From contig NZ_BCFL01000038.1 in assembly GCF_002217755.1 (NCBI RefSeq), positions 62,001 through 126,000 of the forward strand: a stretch of 64,000 nucleotides of DNA, written 5' to 3'. This document shows, piece after piece, positions 25,684-33,731 of the stretch. Source of the stretch: Streptomyces hyaluromycini (GTDB lineage Bacteria > Actinomycetota > Actinomycetes > Streptomycetales > Streptomycetaceae). Under the pieces are notes generated by a model. It was not told the DNA's origin, did no database searches, and saw only the letters and a list, made by a program, of their open reading frames with translations. Position numbers and translations under genes: made by a program. Each line of letters begins with the position of its first letter. Positions within the stretch are counted from its first letter, which is position 1.

Positions 25684-25754
25684 CCCGGACGACCGGATTC
25701 GAACCGGCGTGTCCCGCATGCCATGCGGTGCGCCTGCCTCTGCGCTACGTCCGG
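25684..25754 (-). tRNA. Atypical tRNA, apparent anticodon GGC (Ala)
   Basis: 71 nt with perfect acceptor (CCGGACG/CGTCCGG), D arm GCGC-AGAGGCAG-GCGC, and T arm GCCGG-TTCGAAT-CCGGT. The anticodon stem has only four good pairs (CCGC/GCGG) around loop ATGGCAT, and the arm region is one base shorter than normal. The D and T arms nearly match those of the neighbouring tRNA 11 bp downstream, so the two look like duplicates that diverged in anticodon and acceptor. Aminoacylation identity is uncertain. Confidence 0.65.
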
Positions 25755-25821
25755 CCGCGTCCCCGGATGGTATCCGGACCTGGGCGTACGGCCGTACCGC
25801 ATTTCCCGGGCGGGCGTGGGT

Positions 25822-26076
25822 TCAGCGGGACGCGCGGCGCAGTTCCAGGCGTTCCTTCTCGGACAGGCCGCCCCAGACACCGAAGCGTTCGTCGTTGTCC
25901 AGCGCGTACTCCAGGCAGGCCGAACGCATCTCGCACATACCGCAGATGCGCTTGGCCTCGCGTACCGAGCTGCCGGGCTCGGGAAAGAAGAAGTCCGCCC
26001 CGGTCTGCGCGCACAACGCCTGCGCCTGCCAGGCCGGGACGGGCGTGCGGGGCGGGGTGATGGTGTCGAAGTGCAT
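25822..26076 (-). CDS. WhiB-like iron-sulfur transcription factor
   Basis: 84 residues from ATG 26076 (MHFDTITPPRTPV); the longer open frame upstream lacks family resemblance. The four cluster-binding cysteines are Cys22, Cys45, Cys48 and Cys54 (CGMCEMRSAC), followed by the GVWGG turn at 66-70 and a basic C terminus (EKERLELRRASR). Wbl proteins carry a [4Fe-4S] cluster, bind the primary sigma factor region 4 and control development, antibiotic production or stress responses in actinobacteria. Which Wbl paralogue it is I cannot say. It lies upstream of the tRNA/SDR/LRR string on the same strand. Confidence 0.93.
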   Translation of the reverse strand: MHFDTITPPRTPVPAWQAQALCAQTGADFFFPEPGSSVREAKRICGMCEMRSACLEYALDNDERFGVWGGLSEKERLELRRASR

Positions 26077-26334
26077 GGCCAGGATCGTGCCGGGCGGCGA
26101 AAAACGTTCGATCAACGCCCGCTCAACGCCACAGCGGCAGAGTGCGGCAGCCTCGATCATGCGCCTCGGCACCACGCCCGCGCACGGCGGCACGCGGAAC
26201 GAGTTCGAAACTCGGCGATTGTGTCGGGTGACCCACGGTAACCGGACTCGGTGGGCGTGGTCGGGCAGCGATTGTCAGTGGACGGTGGAAGACTCGGCGC
26301 AGCAGAGAACAGGACCCTTCCGAGGAGGGCGATG

Positions 26335-27126
26335 ATGCTCACCACCCGTTTCGTCAACGGCGCTCCCAACTGGATCGACCTCGGCACACCCGAGATCGAC
26401 GGCGCCGTCTCCTTCTACAAGGGTCTCTTCGGCTGGGAGTTCCAGTCGGCGGGGCCCGACGCCGGGGGTTACGGATTCTTCCAGCTGGACGGCAGGACCG
26501 TCGCCGGCGGTATGCAGACCACCCCGGAGCAGGGTCCGCCGTCCTGGACCGTGTACTTCCAGAGCGAGGACGCGCAGGCCACCGCGAAGGCGGCCGAGCA
26601 GGCGCACGGCAGCGTCCTCGCCCAGCCGATGGACGTGATGGGCCAGGGGCACCTGGCGATCCTCGCCGACCAGGCGGGCGTGCCCTTCGGCATCTGGCAG
26701 CCGGCGCTGACCAAGGGGGTCGACGTGGCGGGCGATCCGGGTTCGCTGTGCTGGGTCGAGCTGTACACCCCGGACATCGCGGCCGCCGCGGCCTACTACC
26801 ACAAGGTGCTGGGGCTGGAGACCTCCGGCGTGCCCTTCCCCGGCGGCACCTACACCTGTGTCAACCCGGCGGGCGGCGACGACGCGTCGATGTTCGGCGG
26901 GATGGTCCCGCTGGCCGAGGACCCCGCCGAGGCGCAGGTCGGCGCGTACTGGCTGCCGTACTTCGAGGTCGAGGACCCGGACGCGGTGGTCGAGAAGGCC
27001 CAGCAGACGGGCGGCAGGGTGCGGATGCCGGCGACCACGCTGGAAGGTGTGGGCCGGATGGCCAAGCTGGCCGACCCGTACGGCGCCCGCTTCGCGGTGA
27101 TCAAGGGCGAGCCGCAGCAGACCTGA
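26335..27126 (+). CDS. VOC (glyoxalase/bleomycin-resistance-like) protein with two tandem domains
   Basis: 263 residues from the second of two adjacent ATGs (26335), 5 nt after GAGGAGGG. Two betaalphabetabetabeta modules can be seen: about 8-118 (NWIDLGTPEIDGAVSFYKGLFGWEF) and about 137-258 (CWVELYTPDIAAAAAYYHKVLGL). Glu and His residues that would hold a metal are not consistently present, so it may bind a small molecule rather than catalyse. This double-VOC type is abundant in Streptomyces as hydroxylase-like or resistance-like proteins of unknown role. Confidence 0.88.
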   Translation: MLTTRFVNGAPNWIDLGTPEIDGAVSFYKGLFGWEFQSAGPDAGGYGFFQLDGRTVAGGMQTTPEQGPPSWTVYFQSEDAQATAKAAEQAHGSVLAQPMDVMGQGHLAILADQAGVPFGIWQPALTKGVDVAGDPGSLCWVELYTPDIAAAAAYYHKVLGLETSGVPFPGGTYTCVNPAGGDDASMFGGMVPLAEDPAEAQVGAYWLPYFEVEDPDAVVEKAQQTGGRVRMPATTLEGVGRMAKLADPYGARFAVIKGEPQQT

Positions 27127-27150
27127 GGGCAGCCCTGGGGCGGAGACGGG

Positions 27151-28179
27151 TCAGGCGGTCGCGCGCCGTATCAGTGTCGTGGGCAGGACGACGCCGGTCG
27201 GCGCGCCGGTCGGCGACTGGCCGCGGTTCAGCGTGGACAGCAGCAGCCGGGCCATCAACCGGCCCATCTCCTCGATGTCCTGACGGACCGTCGTCAGCGC
27301 CGGCTCGGTCTGCCCGGCGACGGGCAGCACGTCGTCGAAACCGATCACGGCGACGTCCTCGGGCACCCGGCGGCCGCGCTCGCGCAGGACGCGCAGGGCG
27401 CCGAGCGCGGTGAGGTCGTTGGCGGCGAACACGGCGTCCACGTCCGGGCAGCGGTCGAGGAGTTCGCCCATGGCACGCTCGCCGCCGGACGGGGTGAAGT
27501 CGCTGGCGACGACCAGCCGTGGATCGGTCTCCCCCATGACGTCCCGGTACCCCTGGAGGCGGTCGGCCGCCGACGTCTGGTCCAGCGGCCCGGTGATGTG
27601 CGCGATCCGGGTCCTGCCGAGGCCGACGAGATGGCGTACGGCGTCCTCGGCACCGCCCCGGTTGTCGCAGTCGACGTACACGGCGCTCTTCGAGCCGCCG
27701 CTCCAGCCGGGCCGGCCGCCGAACACGGTGGGGACACCGGCGCCCTCGATCAGACCGGGCAGCGGGTCGTCGAGGTGGAGCGAGAAGACCAGTGCGCCGT
27801 CGACATGGCCGCCGGCGAGATAGCGGGCCACCCGTGCGTGGTCGTCCCGTCCCTCGGTGAGCAGCAGCACGAGCTGGTTGTCCTGGGCGGTCAGCTCCTT
27901 GCTGATACCGCGCAGTTGGAGGGCGAAGAAGGGGTCGGTGAAGATCCGGGTCTCCGGTTCGGCGATGACGACGGCGACGGCGTCGTGCCGTTTGGTGACG
28001 AGGCTGCGGGCCGCCTGGTTGGGGACGTAGCCGAGTTCCTCGACCGCCCGGCGCACCCGCTCGACGAGGGGCTCGCGCACGCCGTCCCCGCCGTTGACGA
28101 CCCGTGACACGGTGGCCCGGGAGACCCCGGCCCGCGCGGCCACGGCCTCCAGCGTGGGGCGGGACACTGCCTCGGACAC
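27151..28179 (-). CDS. LacI-family transcriptional regulator
   Basis: 342 residues from GTG 28179, with AGGAGGAGGG seven or so bases upstream. The N-terminal helix-turn-helix is TLEAVAARAGVSRATVSRVVNG with the hinge helix YVPNQAARSL near 52-61. The rest is a periplasmic-binding-protein-like effector domain (VIAEPETRIFTDPFF, VFAANDLTALGALRVL, VAVIGFDDVLP, TTVRQDIEEMG). Such proteins repress sugar uptake or degradation genes, but no sugar genes adjoin, so the target is not evident. Confidence 0.92.
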   Translation of the reverse strand: MSEAVSRPTLEAVAARAGVSRATVSRVVNGGDGVREPLVERVRRAVEELGYVPNQAARSLVTKRHDAVAVVIAEPETRIFTDPFFALQLRGISKELTAQDNQLVLLLTEGRDDHARVARYLAGGHVDGALVFSLHLDDPLPGLIEGAGVPTVFGGRPGWSGGSKSAVYVDCDNRGGAEDAVRHLVGLGRTRIAHITGPLDQTSAADRLQGYRDVMGETDPRLVVASDFTPSGGERAMGELLDRCPDVDAVFAANDLTALGALRVLRERGRRVPEDVAVIGFDDVLPVAGQTEPALTTVRQDIEEMGRLMARLLLSTLNRGQSPTGAPTGVVLPTTLIRRATA

Positions 28180-28331
28180 CTCGGCCCTCCTCCTCGGCGG
28201 CTGGCGATCAGCATAGTCCCGGGCGCCAGGAGGCGGTGGGAGCGCTCTCGGGGCCGTGCCGCCCGCCGACCACCGCCGGAGTGCCGCCGACCACCGCCGG
28301 GATGCGGCCGGGGTGCCGCCAAGTCCCGCTG

Positions 28332-29351
28332 TCAGGACCGCTGTTCGGGTCGCGCCCGGCTGGGCTGGACGCGTTTGGGCTCGCCCGGCATCTTCGGGTA
28401 CTCCGGCGGATAGGGCAGGTCGCCGAGACCGTGGTCCTGTTCGTCGCGGCGGGCGAGTTCCAGGAGGGCGTCGAGGGAGTAGGCGTGGTCGTCCATGTCG
28501 GCGTGCACATCGCCGACTTCGGCGAACCGGGCCGGCATCGTGGCCAGGTCGAAGTCCGCGGGCCGCACGTCGTCGACCTCCTCCCAGCGCAGCGGCGCGG
28601 AGACGGGGGCGTGCGGGCGGGGCCGCAGGGAGTAGGCGGAGGCGATGGTGCGGTCGCGCGCGGTCTGGTTGTAGTCGACGAAAATGCGCTCGCCGCGCTC
28701 CTCCTTCCACCACTTGATGGTCACCCGGTCCGGCATCCGGCGTTCCAGCTCCCGGCCCACGGCGATCGCCGCCCGCCGGACCTGGGTGAAGGTCCAGCGG
28801 GGTTCGATGGGCACGAAGACGTGCAGGCCACGGCCGCCGGAGGTCTTGGGCCAGCCCCGCAGTCCGCCGAACTCGTCCAGGACGGCGCGCAGTTCGTGGG
28901 CGGCGCGGACCGCGTCGGCGAAGTCGGTGCCGGGCTGCGGGTCCAGGTCGATACGGAGCTCGTCGGGACGGTCGACGTCGTCGCGCCGCACCGGCCAGGG
29001 ATGGAAGGTGAGCGTGCCGTACTGCGCCGCCCACACCACTGCGGCCTCCTCCGTGGGGCACATCTCGTCGGCGGTACGGCCGCTGGGGAAGGTGATGTGG
29101 GCGGTGGGGATCCAGTCGGGCATGCCCTTGGGTGCGCGCTTCTGGTAGAACCACTCGCCCTCGATGCCGTCCGGGTAGCGCTGGAGGGTGGTGGGGCGCT
29201 CGCGCAGGGCGCGCAGGATGCCCGGGGCGACGGCCGCGTAGTAGCGGGCGACGTCCAGCTTGGTGAAACCGCGCTCCGGGAAGAACACCTTGTCCGGGCT
29301 GGACAGCCGTACGGTCCGGCCGGCCACCTCCAGTTGCACCGCATCACCCAT
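28332..29351 (-). CDS. LigD-like polymerase-domain protein (non-homologous end joining primase-polymerase)
   Basis: 339 residues forming a stand-alone archaeo-eukaryotic-primase-type polymerase. PDKVFFPERGFTKLDVARYY, FYQKRAPKGMPDWIP, the metal-binding DELRIDLDPQPGTDF and GGRGLHVFVPI are the family blocks. It adds nucleotides, preferably ribonucleotides, during gap filling at double-strand breaks with Ku and ligase. It is divergent from the ATP-dependent ligase gene 142 bp away, so that the polymerase and ligase functions fused in mycobacterial LigD are separate genes here. No ku gene is in the window. Confidence 0.92.
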   Translation of the reverse strand: MGDAVQLEVAGRTVRLSSPDKVFFPERGFTKLDVARYYAAVAPGILRALRERPTTLQRYPDGIEGEWFYQKRAPKGMPDWIPTAHITFPSGRTADEMCPTEEAAVVWAAQYGTLTFHPWPVRRDDVDRPDELRIDLDPQPGTDFADAVRAAHELRAVLDEFGGLRGWPKTSGGRGLHVFVPIEPRWTFTQVRRAAIAVGRELERRMPDRVTIKWWKEERGERIFVDYNQTARDRTIASAYSLRPRPHAPVSAPLRWEEVDDVRPADFDLATMPARFAEVGDVHADMDDHAYSLDALLELARRDEQDHGLGDLPYPPEYPKMPGEPKRVQPSRARPEQRS

Positions 29352-29481
29352 GCGGCCACGGTAGGCGCACCGCCCCCACCGCGCATATCGGCTCGACACG
29401 GTCTCCGGGCCCGGGAGACGGCGGACCCCGGGCCCGTACCGGAGGTGTGCCGCGTGGCGAGCGCGCGCCGGGGACCGCTCG

Positions 29482-29487
29482 TAGAGT
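29482..29487 (+). promoter_or_regulatory. -10 hexamer TAGAGT of a possibly leaderless ligase transcript
   Basis: TAGAGT lies six bases before the ATG at 29494, the usual distance to a transcription start, and no ribosome site is present. A -35 element is not clear. Confidence 0.35.
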
Positions 29488-29493
29488 CGTGGC

Positions 29494-30558
29494 ATGGATC
29501 TGCCGGTGATGCCGCCCGTGAAGCCGATGCTCGCCAAGTCGGTGGCGGCGATCCCGCCGGACATGCAGTACGAGGCGAAGTGGGACGGCTTCCGTGCGAT
29601 CGTGTTCCGGGACGGCGCCGAGGTCGAGCTCGGCAGCCGTACCGGGAAGCCGTTGACCAGGTACTTCCCCGAGCTGGTGGCGGCGCTGAAGGAGCGGGTG
29701 CCCGAGCGATGCGTGCTGGACGGGGAGATCGTCATCGCCCGGGAGGGCCGGCTGGACTTCGACGCGCTGACCGAGCGGATCCATCCGGCGGACTCCAGGG
29801 TGCGCACGCTGGCGGAGCGGACGCCCGCCTCCTTCGTCGCCTTCGACCTGCTGGCGCTGGCCGACGAGTCACTGCTCGACGTGCCGCTCACCGACCGCCG
29901 CGCGCTGCTCACGAGGGCGCTGGAGGGGGTGACCCCGCCGGTGCATCTGGCGCCGGCCACGACCGATGTCGAGGTGGCCCGGCGGTGGTTCGAGCAGTAC
30001 GAGGGGGCCGGTCTCGACGGGGTCATCGCCAAGCCGCTCGACCTGCGCTACCGGCAGGACGAGCGCGCCATGTTCAAGGTCAAGCACGAGCGGACGGCCG
30101 ACGTCGTGGTGGCCGGCTACCGCCTCCACAAGAGCGGCCCGGTGGTGGGCTCGCTGCTGCTCGGCCTGTACGACGACCGCGGCGCCCTCCAGCACGTGGG
30201 CGTGTCGGCCGCGTTCCCGATGAAGCGGCGGGCCGAGCTGGTCGAGGAGCTGGAGCCGCTGCGCATGGATGACGTCTCCGGGCATCCGTGGGCGGCCTGG
30301 GCGGAGGAGGCCGCCCATGAGTCGGCCCGGCTGCCGGGTGCGCCGAGCCGCTGGTCGGGCAAGAAGGACCTGTCCTGGGTGCCGCTGCGGCCGGAGCGGG
30401 TGGCCGAGGTGGCGTACGACCACATGGAGAACGGGGCGCGCTTCCGGCACACGGCCCGGTTCCGCCGCTGGCGCCCGGACCGCACACCGGACAGCTGCAC
30501 CTACGCCCAGCTGGAGGAGCCGGTGCGCTACGACCTCACGGAGATCCTGGGGTCCTGA
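29494..30558 (+). CDS. ATP-dependent DNA ligase (LigC/LigD-ligase type)
   Basis: 354 residues. The adenylated lysine is Lys29 in motif I EAKWDGFRA; other nucleotidyltransferase motifs are SRTGK (III region), CVLDGEIV, FVAFDLLAL, GLDGVIAK and MFKVKHERTADVV (V). An OB-fold C-terminal domain follows from about 215. It seals nicks with ATP, probably in end joining or stationary-phase repair beside the divergent polymerase gene. No phosphoesterase domain is present, unlike full LigD. Confidence 0.94.
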   Translation: MDLPVMPPVKPMLAKSVAAIPPDMQYEAKWDGFRAIVFRDGAEVELGSRTGKPLTRYFPELVAALKERVPERCVLDGEIVIAREGRLDFDALTERIHPADSRVRTLAERTPASFVAFDLLALADESLLDVPLTDRRALLTRALEGVTPPVHLAPATTDVEVARRWFEQYEGAGLDGVIAKPLDLRYRQDERAMFKVKHERTADVVVAGYRLHKSGPVVGSLLLGLYDDRGALQHVGVSAAFPMKRRAELVEELEPLRMDDVSGHPWAAWAEEAAHESARLPGAPSRWSGKKDLSWVPLRPERVAEVAYDHMENGARFRHTARFRRWRPDRTPDSCTYAQLEEPVRYDLTEILGS

Positions 30559-30672
30559 CCGCTGGGCTGCGGCCTCCGGCGCCCGCGATCGGATTCGACC
30601 GGGTATGGCCACCGATGAACCGATGAGCACACAATCAAGGGGGCGAACAGGGGCCGGACCGGGGGGACAGCG

Positions 30673-31686
30673 GTGGGCATGGGACTGGGCACGGGACACG
30701 GGGCGCCGACGGGACACGGGGCGCCAACGCGCCGGGCCGTGCTGACGGCAGGGCTGGCGGCGGCCGCCGTGACGGCCTCGCTCACGGCGGGCTGCACCCG
30801 GCACGGCACGGCGGGCGACGACGGCCGCGCGCCGCAGAGCAGCACCCCGGCACCGGGCCGGCGGCAAGCCACCGGATCCGTACTGGCCGTGAAGATCGAC
30901 AACGTGGCCGCGGCCCGCCCCCAGACCGGCCTCGACGCGGCGGACGTGGTGTACGCGGAGCAGGTGGAGGGCGGGCTCAGCAGGCTGATGGCGGTGTACG
31001 CCACCCGGCTCCCCGAGGTCGTCGGCCCCGTCCGCAGCGCCCGCGAGTCAGACCTGGAGCTGCTGCGCCAGTTCGACCGGCCGACGCTCGCCTTCTCCGG
31101 CGCCCAGAAGAGACTGCTCCCCTTGATCCGCCGGGCGCCGTTGCGGCCGGAGTCACCCGCTCAGGCGTCCGGCGCCTACTACCGGGGCAGCGGCCGACCG
31201 GCCCCGCACAACCTGTACCTCCGCCCGGCCGAGCTGATGCCGGACGGGGCGCCGGGCAGGGCGGCGCTCACCACCGGTTTCCGCTACGGCCCGGCCCCGG
31301 CCGGCGGCACGGTCACCGCCTCCCGCACCGTGCGGTACCCGGCGGCCCGCTTCACCTTCACCTGGTCCGCCGGCCGGAACGGCTGGCTGGTGTCGATGGA
31401 CGGCACGCCGGCGAGGACGACGGCGGGCAACCGGCCGGCACCGGCGACGGTCGTGGTGCAGCACGTGCGGGTGACGAAGTCGGCGTATCACGACGTGCTC
31501 GGCAACTACACGCCGTTCACCGAGACGGTCGGTACGGGAAAGGCGGAGGTGCTGCGCGACGGCCGGTCGTACGAAGCGACCTGGTCACGCCCGCAGGCCA
31601 CCGACGGGACGACGTTCACGGGCGCGGACGGCAGCCCGGTGAACTTCGCCGACGGTCAGGTGTGGGTGGTGTTCGCCAAGGCCTGA
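30673..31686 (+). CDS. DUF3048 (YerB-like) lipoprotein
   Basis: 337 residues from GTG 30673 with GGGGGGA five bases upstream. A twin-arginine (TRRAVLTAG, Arg20-Arg21) and a lipobox LTAGC with Cys41 mark a Tat-exported lipoprotein. The DUF3048 domain begins at VLAVKIDNVAAARPQTGLDAADVVYAE, with GPVRSARESDLELL and YTPFTETVGTGKAEVLRDG as family blocks. The N terminus contains a GHGAPT repeat coded by a short DNA duplication. The domain is linked to cell-envelope roles in Bacillus, but the function is not known. Confidence 0.88.
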   Translation: MGMGLGTGHGAPTGHGAPTRRAVLTAGLAAAAVTASLTAGCTRHGTAGDDGRAPQSSTPAPGRRQATGSVLAVKIDNVAAARPQTGLDAADVVYAEQVEGGLSRLMAVYATRLPEVVGPVRSARESDLELLRQFDRPTLAFSGAQKRLLPLIRRAPLRPESPAQASGAYYRGSGRPAPHNLYLRPAELMPDGAPGRAALTTGFRYGPAPAGGTVTASRTVRYPAARFTFTWSAGRNGWLVSMDGTPARTTAGNRPAPATVVVQHVRVTKSAYHDVLGNYTPFTETVGTGKAEVLRDGRSYEATWSRPQATDGTTFTGADGSPVNFADGQVWVVFAKA

Positions 31687-32147
31687 CCCTGCGGCACGGC
31701 CGGCTCGGCCGGGTTGCGCAGGCCCTCCGCCGCGTCCGAGACGCGTCGGATCAGGTCGAAGAACAGGCTCTGCTCCGCGGCCGAGAGCGGGGCCAGGAAG
31801 ACCTGGTTCATCCGGGCGGTGCGCACGGCGAGCTTGCGGTGGGTGCGCAGACCGTCGTCGGTGAGGCGCAGCAGGAAGCGGCGCCCGTCCTGCGGATCGC
31901 GCACCTTGTCGAGGAGCCCGCGCCGGCCCAGCCGGCTGATGACCTCGGCGATGGTCGACCGGTCCAGGCCCACCCGCTCCCCCACGGTTCGCTGGTCCAG
32001 GCCCGGCTCGGCGACGAGCGCGTTCAGCACGGCGAACTGCGGCGAGGTGATCTCCTCCGAGACCATCGTGTTCCACAGCAGGTAGTGGGCCTGCTGGAGC
32101 CGCCGGGCCAGGTGCCCGGGGTGGGTGGTGAGGTCCACCGCGGCCAT
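31656..32147 (-). CDS. pcaV: MarR-family repressor of the protocatechuate (pca) genes
   Basis: 163 residues from the ATG of MAAVDLTTHPGHLARRL (GGGAG just upstream); the open frame extends far upstream but overlaps the promoter region. The winged helix is shown by VGERVGLDRSTIAEVISRLGRRGLLDKVRDPQDGRR, residues about 56-92. It is divergent from pcaI, the position of PcaV in Streptomyces, where protocatechuate releases the protein from operators between the two genes. Its 3' end overlaps the DUF3048 gene by 31 bp, so the two genes converge. Confidence 0.9.
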   Translation of the reverse strand: MAAVDLTTHPGHLARRLQQAHYLLWNTMVSEEITSPQFAVLNALVAEPGLDQRTVGERVGLDRSTIAEVISRLGRRGLLDKVRDPQDGRRFLLRLTDDGLRTHRKLAVRTARMNQVFLAPLSAAEQSLFFDLIRRVSDAAEGLRNPAEPAVPQGQALANTTHT

Positions 32148-32168
32148 ATGCGCTCCCAGGTTCCGAAT

Positions 32169-32187
32169 TCGTTGGTGCACTGAACGA
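32169..32187. promoter_or_regulatory. Candidate PcaV operator
   Basis: TCGTT and AACGA form perfect 5-bp arms around a 9-nt centre that itself contains GTGCAC, about 20 bp upstream of the pcaV start. A weaker TCAG-N4-CTGA repeat lies at about 32291-32302, about 30 bp before pcaI. MarR dimers bind sites of this size; assignment is inferred. Positions could be off by one base. Confidence 0.4.
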
Positions 32188-32331
32188 TACCGGCAGTCAT
32201 CCTTCCTGTCTGTACACCCGTCTGCCATCACCCCAGGTCTTGACGGGTGGCGACGCCAGTGGCAGCGTGGCAGACATCTCGCTGAAATACTCAGTGCCCT
32301 GATTAATTCGCTGAGAGATGAGGCTGCACGG

Positions 32332-33087
32332 ATGGACAAGGTGGTCGCCACGGCCGCGGAGGCGGTGGCCGACGTGCCGGAGGGCGCGTCGCTGGCGGTG
32401 GGCGGGTTCGGGCTCAGCGGTGTGCCGAACGTGCTGATCGGGGCGTTGTACGAGCGGGGGGTGAGTGGCCTGTCGGTGGTCTCGAACAACTGCGGAGCGA
32501 TGGACACGGGCCTGGCCGTCCTGCTCGCGGCCGGTCGGATCGCCCGGGTGACGGGGTCCTACATCGGGGCGAACAAGGAGTTCGCGCGGCAGTATCTGGC
32601 GGGTGAGCTGGAGGTGGAGCTGATCCCGCAGGGCACGTTGGCGGAGCGGTTGCGGGCGGGTGGTGCCGGGATCCCTGCGTTCTACACGCCCGCGGGGGTG
32701 GGCACGCAGGTCGCGGAGGGCGGACTGCCGTGGCGTTACGACGGCTGCGGTGGGGTGGCTCTGGCCTCACCCGCGAAGGAGGTGCGGGACTTCGACGGCA
32801 CCGAGTACGTGCTGGAGCGGGGTATCCGTACGGACTTCGCGCTGGTGCGGGCGGCGAAGGGCGACCGGCACGGGAACCTGGTGTTCAACAAGTCCACCCG
32901 CAACTTCAACCCGCTCGCGGCGATGGCCGGGAAGATCACCGTCGCGGAGGTGGAGGAACTGGTGGAGCCGGGCGCGATCGATCCGGACGCGGTGCATCTG
33001 CCGGGGATCTTCGTGCAGCGGGTGGTGGCGCTGACCGCGCAGCAGGCCGGGGACAAGAAGATCGAGCAGCGGACGGTGAGCAGCTGA
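32332..33087 (+). CDS. pcaI: 3-oxoadipate CoA-transferase subunit A
   Basis: 251 residues from ATG 32332. The alpha subunit of class I CoA-transferases is recognised by SLAVGGFGLSGVPNVLIGAL, VSNNCGAMDTGLAVLL, GSYIGANKEFARQYLAGELEVELIPQGTLAERLRAGG and a GVGTQVAEGG loop. With PcaJ it transfers CoA from succinyl-CoA to 3-oxoadipate in the cytoplasm. Its TGA overlaps the pcaJ ATG (TGATG). It opens the pca operon, divergent from pcaV. Confidence 0.95.
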   Translation: MDKVVATAAEAVADVPEGASLAVGGFGLSGVPNVLIGALYERGVSGLSVVSNNCGAMDTGLAVLLAAGRIARVTGSYIGANKEFARQYLAGELEVELIPQGTLAERLRAGGAGIPAFYTPAGVGTQVAEGGLPWRYDGCGGVALASPAKEVRDFDGTEYVLERGIRTDFALVRAAKGDRHGNLVFNKSTRNFNPLAAMAGKITVAEVEELVEPGAIDPDAVHLPGIFVQRVVALTAQQAGDKKIEQRTVSS

Positions 33088-33731
33088 TGGCCTGGACGCG
33101 CGAGGAGATGGCCGCGCGGGCGGCCCGCGAACTTCAGGACGGCCAGTACGTCAACCTCGGGATCGGGCTGCCGACGCTGATCCCGAACTATCTGCCCGAG
33201 GGGGTGGAGGTGGTCCTGGAGTCGGAGAACGGCATCCTGGGCACCGGCCCCTACCCCGCCGAGGACGCCGTCGACCCTGACCTGATCAACGCCGGGAAGG
33301 AGACCGTCACCGTACTGCCCGGGGCGTCGTTCTTCGACTCGGCGCTGTCGTTCTCGATGATCCGCGGCGGGCACATCGACGTCGCCGTGCTCGGCGCCAT
33401 GCAGGTCTCCGCGCGCGGCGACCTGGCGAACTGGGCGATCCCGGGAAAGCTGGTCACGGGGATCGGCGGTGCGATGGACCTGGTGCACGGCGCCCGCACG
33501 GTCATCGTCGTGATGACCCACACCGCGAAGGACGGCTCGGCGAAGATCCTCACCGAGTGCGCGCTGCCGCTGACCGGGAAGGCCTGCGTGGACCGGATCA
33601 TCACCGACCTCGCCGTCCTGGACGTCACCGGCGAGGGACTCGTCCTCGTCGAGACCGCGCCCGGGGTCGGCGTCGAGGAGATCATCGCCAAGACCGACGC
33701 CGAACTCACTGTCCCGGAGGGTCTGCTGTGA
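33087..33731 (+). CDS. pcaJ: 3-oxoadipate CoA-transferase subunit B
   Basis: 214 residues. The catalytic glutamate lies in VVLESENGILG (about residue 48), which forms the acyl- and CoA-thioester intermediates. YVNLGIGLPTLIPNYL and GASFFDSALSFSMIRGGHIDVAVLGAMQV are subunit B blocks. It works as a complex with PcaI, whose stop overlaps its start by one base. Its own TGA overlaps the GTG start of pcaF in GTGA. Confidence 0.95.
   Translation: MAWTREEMAARAARELQDGQYVNLGIGLPTLIPNYLPEGVEVVLESENGILGTGPYPAEDAVDPDLINAGKETVTVLPGASFFDSALSFSMIRGGHIDVAVLGAMQVSARGDLANWAIPGKLVTGIGGAMDLVHGARTVIVVMTHTAKDGSAKILTECALPLTGKACVDRIITDLAVLDVTGEGLVLVETAPGVGVEEIIAKTDAELTVPEGLL

Noticed and set aside
27151..29154. 667-codon frame appearing to fuse a long N-terminal region to the LacI protein
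   Set aside because: The added part is the off-frame reading of the polymerase gene; the regulator starts at GTG 28179 with a clear ribosome site.
30690..30730. GGGACACGGGGCGCC direct repeat as a regulatory repeat
   Set aside because: It lies inside the coding sequence of the DUF3048 lipoprotein signal region and codes the repeated GHGAPT.
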